From Mycolicibacter nonchromogenicus (GTDB taxonomy: Bacteria; Actinomycetota; Actinomycetes; Mycobacteriales; Mycobacteriaceae): a stretch of DNA of 64,000 nucleotides. Position numbers and translations under genes: made by a program. Under the pieces are notes generated by a model, which searched no databases, had not been told where the DNA came from, and saw only the letters and a program-made list of their open reading frames with translations. Each line of letters starts with the position of its first letter. Position 1 is the stretch's first letter. Of the stretch, positions 15,451-25,100 are shown in pieces. The DNA lies in assembly GCF_002101775.1 (NCBI RefSeq), contig NZ_LQPI01000060.1, positions 104,150 through 168,149 on the forward strand. The letters run 5' to 3'.

Positions 15451-15974
15451 CCATTCCAGGAGGCGAGGCCGGCTGAGGTGCTGGTAGGACCAAGCTCCTG
15501 CTGGTCCGGGGTGAGTCGTCGACACCACCTGAAACTGGTTCCGTGCAGCTATCTCGACCCCTTTGATAATGGCCTATTCCGCTGTTCGGGCACCAAATCT
15601 GCTCATTTACTGTGAATCTAGCTGCCAACTTCCTGTGCACACGACATTGTTACGGGCGTCGCATCCCCGCCCGGAATGAGAGCACTCGCACCGGCGCCGA
15701 CGGTCGGCAACCACGGGGTTGACCTGGGGCAAACTGGCAGTATATTCGCAGGTCACCGTATGCATTCGGCACACGGTCCACCGCGCCCGCCACGATGACG
15801 GTAGCGCCGGCTCCGGTACGGCCGTTTCAGCGGCAAATTCCGCGTTAATGACCATTCTTGGGGCTTTTCCGCCCCGCCCCGATATTCGCCATCCACCCGT
15901 CCTAAAGTCGGCTCGGCGCCGCGCGTAATACGGCAGCGCTTTACCCCCATTAGTCGCCGCCGGAGATCTGACCC

Positions 15975-17705
15975 ATGTCCCAGAACCTGATCGTTCCGAC
16001 CGAAAAGCCGCGCAACGGCCTGGCCGGTCTCAAGCACTGGCGCTATGACCTCCGGTCGGGCTTCACGGTGGCCATGATCTCGCTGCCGTTCTCGATGGGA
16101 ATCGCCATCACCTCGGGCGCTCCGCCGATCTGCGGGATCGTGTCGGCGATCATCGCCGGTTTTGTCCTGCCGTTCTTGGGTGGCTCGTATGTGACCATCA
16201 GCGGCCCGGCGGCGGGACTGGCGCCGGTCCTGTTCTCCGGCATGATCACGCTGGGACAGATCCGCCTGGGCGAGGGTGCCTCGAAATCCGAATTGCTTGC
16301 GGCGGGATATCCCCTGGTTCTGGTTGCGATCGCCTTTGCGGGGATCGTGCAGTTGATCCTTGCCAAGTTGAAGGTGGCCCGTCTGAGCGCCATCTTCCCG
16401 GCTGCGGCCATTCACGGCATGCTGGCGGCGATCGGCCTGATGATCATCGCCAAGCAGATCCCACTGTTCATGGGTGTGCACTTCGAGGCTCACGAATTCT
16501 GGGAGATCCTGGCCGAAGTCCCCCGCCATGTCGGGTCGATGCACCCTCAGGTCTTCGTCCTGGGGATCAGTTGCCTGGCGGGACTCTTCGTGCTGACGGC
16601 GCTACCCGGGCGAATGCTGAAGGTGCTGCCGCCTCCCGTCTGGGTGTTCTTCCTCGGCACGCTCGCCAGCGTATTCATCCTCAAGTTGGACAGGCAGTAC
16701 CTGATCGACGTCCCCAATTCGGTGATGGACGGGGTCGTTATGCCCCAGTTCGGCACCGTGTTCGCCCATCCCGAGCTATGGCTGTCGCTGGCCTACCTGG
16801 TGATCACCCTGGTCTTGATCGACGGCGCCGAGTCCCTGGCCACCATCGCGGCCGTGGACAGGATCGACCCCTTCCGCCGCCGCTCGGACCCGGATAAGAC
16901 CCTGCAGGCCATGGGCGCATCCAACGTCGCCTCCAGCGCGCTCGGTGGATTGACCATCATCCCCGGCATGATCAAGAGCACCGCCAATATCCTGGGCGGT
17001 GGCCGGACCCAGTGGGCCAACTTCTACAACGCCTGTTTCCTGCTGATATTCGTGCTGCTGTTCAACGACCTGATCAACATGGTCCCGTTGGCGGTGTTGG
17101 CCGCCGTCCTGGTGTTCATCGGCTACAAGCTGTGCAAACCCGCGGTGTGGCTCAATGTCGCACGGGTCGGCACCGAGCAGTTCGTCATCTTCGCGATTAC
17201 CCTGCTCGTGACGTTGACGACCGACCTGCTCGTCGGCCTTCTCGCCGGCGTCGCCGTGAAATTGGTGCTGAATCTGTGGTTGGAGAGTCTGTGGCACACT
17301 GCGGGCAACCGCGCGGATTCGGCCAACCCGAGTCTTGTCAGCCGGTTGCTCGGACTCTTCCGCAACCCCGTGTCGCACCGGGATTTCGATGCGGGCACCT
17401 ACCACCTGTACCTGGACGGTTCGCTGGTGTGTTTCAACCTGTTCCACATGATTCGGGAGTTGGGGCGGTTTCCGCAGGGTACCGAGACGGTGCGACTGCA
17501 CTTGAGCTGGCGCGTGCCGCTCGTCGATCACACGACCAGTGAGACCCTTCGGTATTTCCTCGAGGAGTTCAGCGGCCGGGACGACAGGCCGACGCTGGTG
17601 ATCGAGGGGTGGGACCGCATGCGGCCCCTGTCCAATCACCAGACGAGTACGCGGATTGCCCTGGCCAGCCTCGATGCGTTGGAGCGCCCCCAAGCAACGG
17701 ATTGA
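15975..17705 (+). CDS. SulP family anion transporter
   Basis: A 576-residue SulP/SLC26 transporter. After a short cytosolic lead, the membrane domain spans about residues 25-430 with the family core (TVAMISLPFSMGIAITSGAPP, GGSYVTISGPAAGLAPVL, ANILGGGRTQWANFYNACF). A cytosolic STAS-like domain follows (about 465-560: YHLYLDGSLVCFNLFHMI, then LIDH-type VDHTTSETLRYF), but it is shorter than usual. Substrate could be bicarbonate, sulfate or another anion; there is no carbonic anhydrase gene nearby to decide. GGAGATCTGACCC precedes ATG 15975. It interrupts the otherwise Rv1111c-Rv1110 order and sits beside a repeat-bearing gene-free stretch, so insertion is likely. Confidence 0.88.
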   Translation: MSQNLIVPTEKPRNGLAGLKHWRYDLRSGFTVAMISLPFSMGIAITSGAPPICGIVSAIIAGFVLPFLGGSYVTISGPAAGLAPVLFSGMITLGQIRLGEGASKSELLAAGYPLVLVAIAFAGIVQLILAKLKVARLSAIFPAAAIHGMLAAIGLMIIAKQIPLFMGVHFEAHEFWEILAEVPRHVGSMHPQVFVLGISCLAGLFVLTALPGRMLKVLPPPVWVFFLGTLASVFILKLDRQYLIDVPNSVMDGVVMPQFGTVFAHPELWLSLAYLVITLVLIDGAESLATIAAVDRIDPFRRRSDPDKTLQAMGASNVASSALGGLTIIPGMIKSTANILGGGRTQWANFYNACFLLIFVLLFNDLINMVPLAVLAAVLVFIGYKLCKPAVWLNVARVGTEQFVIFAITLLVTLTTDLLVGLLAGVAVKLVLNLWLESLWHTAGNRADSANPSLVSRLLGLFRNPVSHRDFDAGTYHLYLDGSLVCFNLFHMIRELGRFPQGTETVRLHLSWRVPLVDHTTSETLRYFLEEFSGRDDRPTLVIEGWDRMRPLSNHQTSTRIALASLDALERPQATD

Positions 17706-17749
17706 CGACCACCTAGCGCAACTCGACGCCGCGCCGGCGATGATCCGCG

Positions 17750-18766
17750 CTAGCGGCGATTGGACCGGATCTCGCGGGGCAGGGCGAACACCAGGGTCTC
17801 GTTGGCGGTGGCCACCGGGAACACCGCGCCGTAGCCGTATTCGGCCAAGCGCTCCAGCACACCGCGGACCAGGATCTCCGGCACCGACGCACCCGAGGTG
17901 ACGCCGATGGTCTGCACCGCCCCGGTTTCGGGAGACAGCCACGCGGGGTCGATGTCTTCGGCGTAGTCGACCAGGTGGGCGGCACCGGCACCAGCGCCCA
18001 GCGCCACCTCGACCAGCCGGCAGGAGTTCGAGGAGTTCCGCGAGCCCACCACGATCACCAGCTCGCACTCCGGGGCCATCGCTTTGACCGCGGTCTGACG
18101 GTTCTGGGTGGCGTAGCAGATGTCGTCGCTGGGCGGGTCCTGCAGGTTCGGGAACCGCTCACGCAGCTTGACCACCGTCTGCATCGTCTCGTCGACGCTG
18201 AGCGTGGTCTGCGACAGCCACACGACCTTGTTCTCGTCGCGCACCTGCACCGTGTCCACCGCGTCGAGTCCGTCGACCAGCTGCACGTCGTTGGGGGCTT
18301 CGCCGATGATCCCGACGACCTCTTCGTGGCCGGCGTGGCCGATCAGCAGGATGTCGTAGCCGTCGCGGGCGAATCGCTTGGCCTCGTTGTGCACCTTGGT
18401 CACCAGTGGGCAGGTCGCGTCGATGACCCGCAGTCTGCGGTCGTTGGCCGATTCGTGCACGGTCGGTGCCACGCCGTGCGCGGAGAACACCACCATCGCA
18501 CCTTCGGGGACCTCGTCGGTCTCGTCCACGAAGACCGCACCCTTGCTGGTCAGGGTGTCCACCACATGCTTGTTGTGCACGATCTCGTGCCGCACATACA
18601 CCGGAGCGCCGTGCTTCTCCAGCGCCCGCTCGACGGTCTCGACCGCCCGGTCCACGCCCGCGCAGTACCCGCGCGGCTCCGCCAGCAGCACCCGCTTGCC
18701 GGTATGGGTGGCAGGGACCGGCGCCCCCGGGCTGGCGGAGGTCTCCACAGGGAGGGTCGGCGGCAT
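17750..18766 (-). CDS. ispH: 4-hydroxy-3-methylbut-2-enyl diphosphate reductase
   Basis: IspH (LytB) makes IPP and DMAPP in the last step of the MEP pathway, using a [4Fe-4S] cluster. The three cluster Cys are in RGYCAGVDRA, DATCPLVTKV and SSNSCRLVE; substrate-binding His lie in FSAHGVAP and GHAGHEEVVG, and the catalytic Glu is in NEAKRF/VGIIGEAP region. Length is 338 residues from ATG 18766. That start is fixed by TACGCT on the minus strand (18779..18774), 7 nt upstream; the longer frame to 18823 would include the promoter. Corresponds to Rv1110 (lytB2). Confidence 0.95.
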   Translation of the reverse strand: MPPTLPVETSASPGAPVPATHTGKRVLLAEPRGYCAGVDRAVETVERALEKHGAPVYVRHEIVHNKHVVDTLTSKGAVFVDETDEVPEGAMVVFSAHGVAPTVHESANDRRLRVIDATCPLVTKVHNEAKRFARDGYDILLIGHAGHEEVVGIIGEAPNDVQLVDGLDAVDTVQVRDENKVVWLSQTTLSVDETMQTVVKLRERFPNLQDPPSDDICYATQNRQTAVKAMAPECELVIVVGSRNSSNSCRLVEVALGAGAGAAHLVDYAEDIDPAWLSPETGAVQTIGVTSGASVPEILVRGVLERLAEYGYGAVFPVATANETLVFALPREIRSNRR

Positions 18767-18862
18767 GGCAACCAGCGTACGGTCTGCCGACGCGAGACCG
18801 CCAGCTCGCGCCATGCCGGTCAATACTTGGAGATGACAGTCAGGTAAGGCAGGCTAAGGGCC

Positions 18863-19465
18863 ATGGCAACTGCACCCTTTGGAGTCCGGCTTCTGGTCGG
18901 CGCGGCCACCGTCGCGGTCGAGGAGACCCTGAAGCTGCCGCAAACCATCCTGACCTACCCGATGACCCTGGCCAGCCAGGCCGCACACGCCGTGATGCGC
19001 TGGCAGCAGGGCGTCGCCGAGCTGGTCAACAAAGGCGACAGCACCCTCGAATCACTGTTCCCGCCGAAGGACGAACAGCCGGAGTGGGCAACCTTCGACG
19101 AGGATGTCGAGGACAGCTTCGACGGCGGTACCGCGACCTTCGACGACGACGCCGACGGCGCACGCACCGAGGGGCGGTTCGCCCTGTATTCGTTCAGCGA
19201 AGACGGGGCCACCCCACCGAGCGCATCCGTCGATGACGACGCCCCGACCGGCCGTAACGGTGCCGCGGACTCTGCGGTGCCCACCCCGGACCTGGTCGAC
19301 GAACTCGACTACGGCTCGCTGACCCTGGCCCAGCTGCGCGCCCGGCTGGCGTCGCTCAGCGTCGACGAGCTGGAAACCCTGCTCGCCTACGAAGAGGCCA
19401 CCAAGGCCCGCGCACCGTTCCAGACGCTGCTGGCCAACAGGATCGCCCGCACCACCGCGAAGTGA
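18863..19465 (+). CDS. Lipid droplet-associated type protein (Rv1109c-like)
   Basis: A 200-residue protein. The N-terminal 55 residues form an amphipathic, mildly hydrophobic region (VRLLVGAATVAVEETLKLPQ, ILTYPMTLASQAAHAVMRWQ) that could insert into a lipid monolayer. A disordered acidic middle follows (FDEDVEDSFDGGTATFDDDA), then a C-terminal helical module (LTLAQLRARLASLSVDELET, LLAYEEATKARAPFQTLLAN) found in several mycobacterial lipid-droplet proteins. The lipid-droplet label is from recall of the family, not tested. Its stop overlaps the GTG start of xseA as GTGA, so the two are coupled. Confidence 0.68.
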   Translation: MATAPFGVRLLVGAATVAVEETLKLPQTILTYPMTLASQAAHAVMRWQQGVAELVNKGDSTLESLFPPKDEQPEWATFDEDVEDSFDGGTATFDDDADGARTEGRFALYSFSEDGATPPSASVDDDAPTGRNGAADSAVPTPDLVDELDYGSLTLAQLRARLASLSVDELETLLAYEEATKARAPFQTLLANRIARTTAK

Positions 19466-20703
19466 CCTCCCCCGGCCCGGGCGAATCCGCCGAAACCCCA
19501 TTCCCGGTCCGCGCGGTTGCCATCCGGGTCAAGGGGTGGATCGACCGGCTTGGTTCGGTGTGGGTGGAAGGGCAGCTCACCCAGATCAATCTGCGCCCGG
19601 GCGTGCGAACCGTCTTCATGGTCCTGCGCGACCCCGCCGCCGACATGTCCCTGACGGTGACGTGCACCCCGGAACTGGTGGCTTCAGCGCCGGTCAAGCT
19701 GACCGAAGGCACCCAGGTGGTGGTCTGCGGCAAACCCAACTTCTACACCGCCCGGGGCAGCTTCTCGCTGCGTCTGAGCGAGATCCGCGCCGTCGGCATC
19801 GGTGAACTGTTGGCCCGCATCGAACGGCTGCGCCGGCTGCTGGACGCCGAGGGATTGTTCGATCCGCGGCTCAAACGGCCACTCCCCTTCCTGCCGGGCA
19901 CCATTGGGCTGATCACCGGGCGCGCCAGCGCCGCCGAGCGCGATGTCATGTCGGTGGCCGGCACCCGGTGGCCGGCGGTGCGCTTCGCGGTGCGCAACAC
20001 CGCCGTGCAGGGCCCCACCGCCGTCGCCCAGATCGTCGAGGCATTGCGCGCCCTGGACGCCGACCCGGCCGTGGAGGTGATCGTGCTGGCCCGCGGCGGC
20101 GGCAGCGTCGAGGACCTGCTGCCGTTCTCCGACGAAACCCTGTGCCGGGCGATCGCGGCGTGCCGCACCCCGGTGGTCAGTGCGATCGGTCACGAACCCG
20201 ACAGCCCGCTGTGCGACTTGGTCGCTGACCTGCGCGCCGCCACCCCCACAGACGCGGCGAAGCGGATCGTTCCCGATGCCGCCGCCGAACAGGCGCTGGT
20301 CGACGATCTGCGCCGGCGCAGCGCGCAAGCCGTACGCCACTGGGTGGTACGCGAGGAACGCCTGCTCACCCAGCTGCGCAGCCGCCCCGTGCTGGCCGAC
20401 CCGCTGCACGCGCTGACCAGGCGCAGCGAAGAGATACAGCGTGCCCTGGCAGCGGTGCGCCGAGAGGTCACCCGGCTGGTCGACGTGCAGAGCGAACGGG
20501 TCGAGCACCTGGCGGCACGGCTGGCTACCCTGGGCCCGGCGGCGACATTGGCGCGTGGCTACGCGGTGGTCCAGACTGTCGGCGCAACGGGGCCGCACGT
20601 ACTGCGGTCGGTCGAGGATGCGGCGGCCGGCACCCGGTTGCGAATCCGGGTGGCCGACGGGGCCGTCGCGGCGACGAGTGAGGGGTGTGTCGATGGCAGC
20701 TGA
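19462..20703 (+). CDS. xseA: Exodeoxyribonuclease VII large subunit
   Basis: The catalytic subunit of exonuclease VII, which degrades single-stranded DNA to oligonucleotides. In 413 residues: an N-terminal OB fold (about 10-105, WVEGQLTQINLRPGVRTVFM), the catalytic domain with LPGTIGLITGRASAAERDVM and VIVLARGGGSVEDLLPFSDE, then IGHEPDSPLCDLVADLRAATPT and a long C-terminal coiled coil (about 270-365) that binds many XseB copies. GTG start overlaps the previous gene by 4 bp, and its end overlaps xseB by 11 bp. Confidence 0.95.
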   Translation: MTSPGPGESAETPFPVRAVAIRVKGWIDRLGSVWVEGQLTQINLRPGVRTVFMVLRDPAADMSLTVTCTPELVASAPVKLTEGTQVVVCGKPNFYTARGSFSLRLSEIRAVGIGELLARIERLRRLLDAEGLFDPRLKRPLPFLPGTIGLITGRASAAERDVMSVAGTRWPAVRFAVRNTAVQGPTAVAQIVEALRALDADPAVEVIVLARGGGSVEDLLPFSDETLCRAIAACRTPVVSAIGHEPDSPLCDLVADLRAATPTDAAKRIVPDAAAEQALVDDLRRRSAQAVRHWVVREERLLTQLRSRPVLADPLHALTRRSEEIQRALAAVRREVTRLVDVQSERVEHLAARLATLGPAATLARGYAVVQTVGATGPHVLRSVEDAAAGTRLRIRVADGAVAATSEGCVDGS

Positions 20704-20935
20704 ACAAGCCGATCCGGTGACACCCGTTAGTGAGCTCGGCTACGAACAATGCCGCGACGAGCTGATCGCCGTGGTGCAGCGGCTGGAGCAGGGCGGGATG
20801 GATTTGGACGCATCGCTGAGCCTGTGGGAAAGGGGCGAACAGCTGGCCAAGCGGTGCGAAGAACACCTGGCCGGCGCCCGACGCCGAGTCCAGGAAGCGC
20901 TGGACTCCGAGCCCGGCGACGACGACCGGGTGTGA
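20693..20935 (+). CDS. xseB: Exodeoxyribonuclease VII small subunit
   Basis: An 80-residue helical hairpin protein that packs along the XseA coiled coil. The conserved core reads GYEQCRDELIAVVQRLEQGG, MDLDASLSLWERGEQLAKRC and EEHLAGARRRVQEAL, typical XseB. ATG 20693 is preceded by AGGGG with 7-nt spacing; a GTG two codons earlier is possible. It overlaps xseA by 11 bp. Confidence 0.93.
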   Translation: MAAEQADPVTPVSELGYEQCRDELIAVVQRLEQGGMDLDASLSLWERGEQLAKRCEEHLAGARRRVQEALDSEPGDDDRV

Positions 20936-20989
20936 CTTACCTCTCCGGAGCGCGCCCAGAATTGAAACACGTTCAGTTATGCTCGCCCA

Positions 20990-22099
20990 ATGGGTGATCC
21001 TGCACTGACCACTGAACTCGGCCGGGTATTGGTCACCGGAGGTTCCGGCTTCGTCGGAACCAATTTCGTCAAGACGCTGCTGGAGCGCGGCTACCAGGTG
21101 CGGTCCTTCGACCGCGCGCCGTCGAGCCTTCCCGACCACCCCAACTTGGAGAAGGTCGAAGGCGACATCTGTGACCCGCAGACCGTGGCCGCGGCGGTCG
21201 CCGATATCGACACCGTGTTCCACACCGCAGCCATCATCGATCTGCAGGGCGGCGCGAAGGTCACCGACGAGATCCGCCGGCGCAGCTTCGCGGTCAACGT
21301 CGACGGCACCAAGAACCTGGTGCAGGCCGGACAGCGGGCCGGGGTGAAGCGGTTCGTCTACACCGCCTCCAACAGTGTCGTGATGGGCGGCAAAGCCATC
21401 TCGGGCGGCGACGAGACCATGGCCTACACCACCAAGTTCAACGACCTCTACACCGAGACCAAAGTGGTGGCCGAGAAGTTCGTGCTGGGCGAGAACGGCA
21501 TCAACGGCATGCTGACCTGTGCGATCCGGCCATCGGGCATCTGGGGCGACGGCGACCAGACCATGTTCCGCAAGCTGTTCGAAAGCGTGGTCGCCGGCCA
21601 CGTCAAAGTCCTCATCGGCAGCAAGCACGCCAAGCTCGACAACTCCTACGTGCACAACCTGATTCACGGCTTCATCCTGGCCGCGCAGCACTTGGTGCCC
21701 GGCGGATCGGCGCCCGGCCAGGCCTACTTCATCAACGACGGCGAACCGATCAACATGTTCGAATTCGCCCGCCCGGTCGTGGAGGCGTGTGGTGAGCATT
21801 GGCCCCGGCTGCGGGTCTCGGGGCGAATGGTGCGCGACGTGATGTTCGCCTGGCAGTGGCTGCACTTCCGCTTCGGCCTGCCCGAGCCGCTGCTGGAACC
21901 CGGTGCGGTGGAACGGCTTTACCTCAACAATTACTTCTCGATCGCCAAGGCCGGCTGCGACCTCGGCTACCGGCCGTTGTTCACCACCGAGCAGGCCATG
22001 GCTGACTGCCTGCCCTACTACAAGGAGCTCTTCGAGCGGGTCAAGGCCGAGGCACATCCGCACCTGGCGACTGTGGTCGCCGAGCCGCATCCCGAGTAG
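20990..22099 (+). CDS. 3-beta-hydroxysteroid dehydrogenase/isomerase-type SDR
   Basis: A 369-residue extended short-chain dehydrogenase. The NAD-binding motif is LVTGGSGFVGTNFV (residues about 13-26), the adenine-site acid follows in RSFDRAP, and the catalytic pair is YTETK with the upstream Ser in YTASNSVVMGG. It corresponds to Rv1106c, the mycobacterial enzyme that oxidises the 3-beta-hydroxyl of cholesterol and pregnenolone with Delta5-Delta4 isomerisation. TATGCT lies 6 nt before ATG 20990, a leaderless layout. It closes the conserved block; the accessory island begins directly after. Confidence 0.88.
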   Translation: MGDPALTTELGRVLVTGGSGFVGTNFVKTLLERGYQVRSFDRAPSSLPDHPNLEKVEGDICDPQTVAAAVADIDTVFHTAAIIDLQGGAKVTDEIRRRSFAVNVDGTKNLVQAGQRAGVKRFVYTASNSVVMGGKAISGGDETMAYTTKFNDLYTETKVVAEKFVLGENGINGMLTCAIRPSGIWGDGDQTMFRKLFESVVAGHVKVLIGSKHAKLDNSYVHNLIHGFILAAQHLVPGGSAPGQAYFINDGEPINMFEFARPVVEACGEHWPRLRVSGRMVRDVMFAWQWLHFRFGLPEPLLEPGAVERLYLNNYFSIAKAGCDLGYRPLFTTEQAMADCLPYYKELFERVKAEAHPHLATVVAEPHPE

Positions 22100-22171
22100 T
22101 CCGGAGTCAGCGCCAAAGTTTCTCGGCAAACGCCGTATCCAGCGGCGGGTGTGCGGTGTCACGATAGCGGA

Positions 22172-25100
22172 GTGAACGGCGTTGGGCCGCTGTCGGAACT
22201 GCCAACCCTGGTGTGCAGTTCATGCGGCACTGGCCTGCCCGCAACCTTCAGGTTCTGCAACGAGTGCGGAACGGCGGTTGCACCGGCCGCGACACCGGCC
22301 GAATACAAACAGGTGACGGTGCTGTTCGCCGACGTGGTGCATTCGATGGAGATCGCCACGACGGTCGGCACGGAGCGTCTACGCGAGATCATGGCCGCCC
22401 TCGCCGACCGCTGCGCGGCCGTGATGCGCCGTTACGGCAGCACGATCACGCAGTGGACCGGCGACGGGATCATGGCGGTGTTCGGAGCCCCGATCGCCCT
22501 GGAAGACCACGCCGTCCGGGCCTGTCTGGCTGCCTTGGAGATTCAACAGGAAGCCGCCGGCCTGGCCGTCGACGTCGGTGAGCGTGACGGCGTCGAGCTG
22601 CGGCTGCGGGTCGGGCTGAACTCCGGGGAGGTGATCGCGGGCGGTATCGGCTCGGGACAGTTCGGCTATGCCGCCGTGGGCGAGCAGGTGGGCATGGCCC
22701 AGCGGATGGAGTCTGTTGCGCCGCCCGGCGGAATCATGCTCAGCGCTTCGACAGCACGGCTCGTCGAGGGCCAAGCCGCGTTGGGTGCGGTGGAGTCGGT
22801 TCAGATCAAGGGCACCGCAGAACCCGTGCCCGCACGCCGGCTGAGGGGTATGGCCGACCGGCACCGCGTCATCCGGCGCTCGGAGTCGCGTCTGATCGGC
22901 AGGCACGGGGAGTTGGCCGTTGTGGAGGCGATCCTCGATCGTGCGATCGGGGGGCACGGCGCAGTGGCCACCGTTGTGGGACCGCCCGGCATCGGCAAGA
23001 GCCGGATGGCTCGGGAGGCCGCCGCGGCAGCGGCCGCTCGCGGACTCGAGGTGGTGTGGACCTTCTGCGAGTCACACGCCAGCGAGCTGCCGTTCCACGC
23101 CGTGTCCACACTGCTGCGGGCCAGCATCGGCGTTACCGATATGAGCGGCGAGGAAGCCCGCACGCGGGTCCGAGAGCACGTTCGACATGCCGATCCCCAG
23201 GACATGCTGCTGCTCGACGATCTGCTGGGCATCGCCGACCCCCACGTGGAGTTACCCCAGTGGGATCCCGACACCCGCCGCAGCAGGCTGACCGCGCTGA
23301 TCAACGTCGCGTCCTGGGCCCGCACCGAGCCCACGCTGTTCATCATCGAGGACGCCCACTGGGTGGACACCGTCAGCGAGTCGCTGATCGCGAGTTTTCT
23401 CGCGGTGATCCCCCGCACCCCGTCAATGGTGTTGATCACCCATCGTCCCGAGTACCGGGGCGCGCTGACGCGGCGTCCCACCGCCCAGCGCATAGCGCTT
23501 GCCCCGCTGGACGATTCGGACATCACGTCACTGATCGGTCAGCTCTTGGGGCCGCACCCCTCGGTCACCGAACTGGCCGCGATCATCGCTCGGCGAGCAG
23601 CCGGAAATCCGTTCTTCGCCGAGGAGATGGTGCGCGAGTTGGCCCAGCGCGGGACATTGACAGGCGAGCACGGCAACTACGTCTGCCATGCCAGAGCCGC
23701 CGACGTCGCGGTGCCCGCCACGGTGCAGGCGGCCATCGAGGCCCGCATCGACAGGCTCAGCAGCCACGCCAAGCGCACATTGAGGGCGGCCTCGGTCATC
23801 GGGGCACGCTTCGATGCCCAACTGCTGCCCACATTGGGTGTCGACGCGGACTTCGGCGAACTGCTGGAAGCTGAGCTGATCGATCAGGTGCGCCTGGGCC
23901 CACACGCCGTGTACGCGTTTCGGCACCCCTTGATCCGCGCGGTGGTCTACGAATCCCAACTCAGATCTGATCGGGCCGACTGGCACCGCAAGGTGGCCGC
24001 CGCCATCGAAGAGGGCGCACCCGGCTGCGTGGACGACAACGCGGCGTTGATCGCCGAACATCTTCAGGCAGCCGGTGATCTGCACGCGGCGTATGCCTGG
24101 CACATGCGCGCCGGCGCCTGGTCCACCAACCGTGATCTGGTCGCCGCGCGCGGCAGCTGGGAGCGGGCACGCCGGATCGCCGATGCGTTGCCTGCCGACT
24201 CGCCCGACCAGTTATCGCTGCGCATCACCCCGCGAACCATGTTGTGCGCCACCGACTGGCAGGCCCGCGAGGTCCAGGAGAGTCGAAGCCGATTCGAAGA
24301 GCTGCGCGCATTGTGCGAGGCCACCGGGGACGAAGTGTCCTTGGCCATCGGGATGACGGCGCTCGCCACCGAGCTGCTCTACGCAGGCCGCTCACGTGAA
24401 GGTGCGCAGTTGGCCTCCCAGCAGATGGCCCTGTTCGAGTCCATCGGCGATCGCTCTCCCACTATGGGATTGGCTTTCATGGGGTTCGTCAACTGGCTGT
24501 GCGTCGGAGAATTCGAAGCGATCGCGCGATGGTCGCAGACCATCATCGACCTGGCTGAGGGAGACCCGGCCAAAGGCGCCAACTTCGGCGTCGGATCCCC
24601 GTTGGCGATCGCGCTGGCGTGGCGGGGCACTGCCCGGTGGTGGCTGGGCCGTCCGGACTGGTACCGCGACTTGAACGACGCCGTCGAAATGGCCCGCCGA
24701 AGCAACGCCGAAACCCTCGCCAGCACCGTCGCCTGGACCTACGGTTTCGCGATGCAATACGGGGCGCTTCGGCCCAGCGCCAGCGCTGAACGCGTGTGCG
24801 AGGAGGCAGTGCAGTCCGCGCATCGAGCCAGCAGCGATCGTGCACTGGGCTTGGCCGGCTACGCCTTAGGTGTGGTGCTGCTCAGTCGAGACGGCGCGGC
24901 CGACCGTCACCGCGGGCTCGAACTGATCCTGCAGTGCCGCGACATTTGGCTGCGCAAACGCGCGCTGTTTCTCATCCCGGTCACCGATGTGTGGGCCGCA
25001 CAGGAGACAGCCCGCAATGGCGACCGCGACGCTGCCATCGTGGCGATGCGCCTAGCGGTAAACGACCTGTGCCGGGTCGGCAACCTCTTCTACGGGTTGT

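Larger units (their letters stand above)
15298..15974. other. Gene-free stretch before the SulP gene
   Basis: About 680 bp without a convincing gene. Small frames exist but are Arg/Cys-rich and lack start signals. The first 150 bp hold a long inverted repeat and a tandem repeat (separate entries); the part from about 15540 is lower in GC than the surroundings (for example CTTTGATAATGG and ACATTGTTACG). GGAG 10 nt before ATG 15975 serves the SulP gene. A promoter for SulP is expected here but no single -10 box stands out. Confidence 0.6.

Noticed and set aside
15607..15855. 82-codon frame on the minus strand in the gap before the SulP gene
   Set aside because: Cys/Arg-rich, no ribosome binding site or -10 box, no similarity recognised.
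20525..22162. Open frame of 545 codons opposite xseB and the 3-beta-HSD-type gene
   Set aside because: Low-complexity Gly/Asp/Leu/Val pattern typical of antisense shadows; no start signal; the sense genes are certain.
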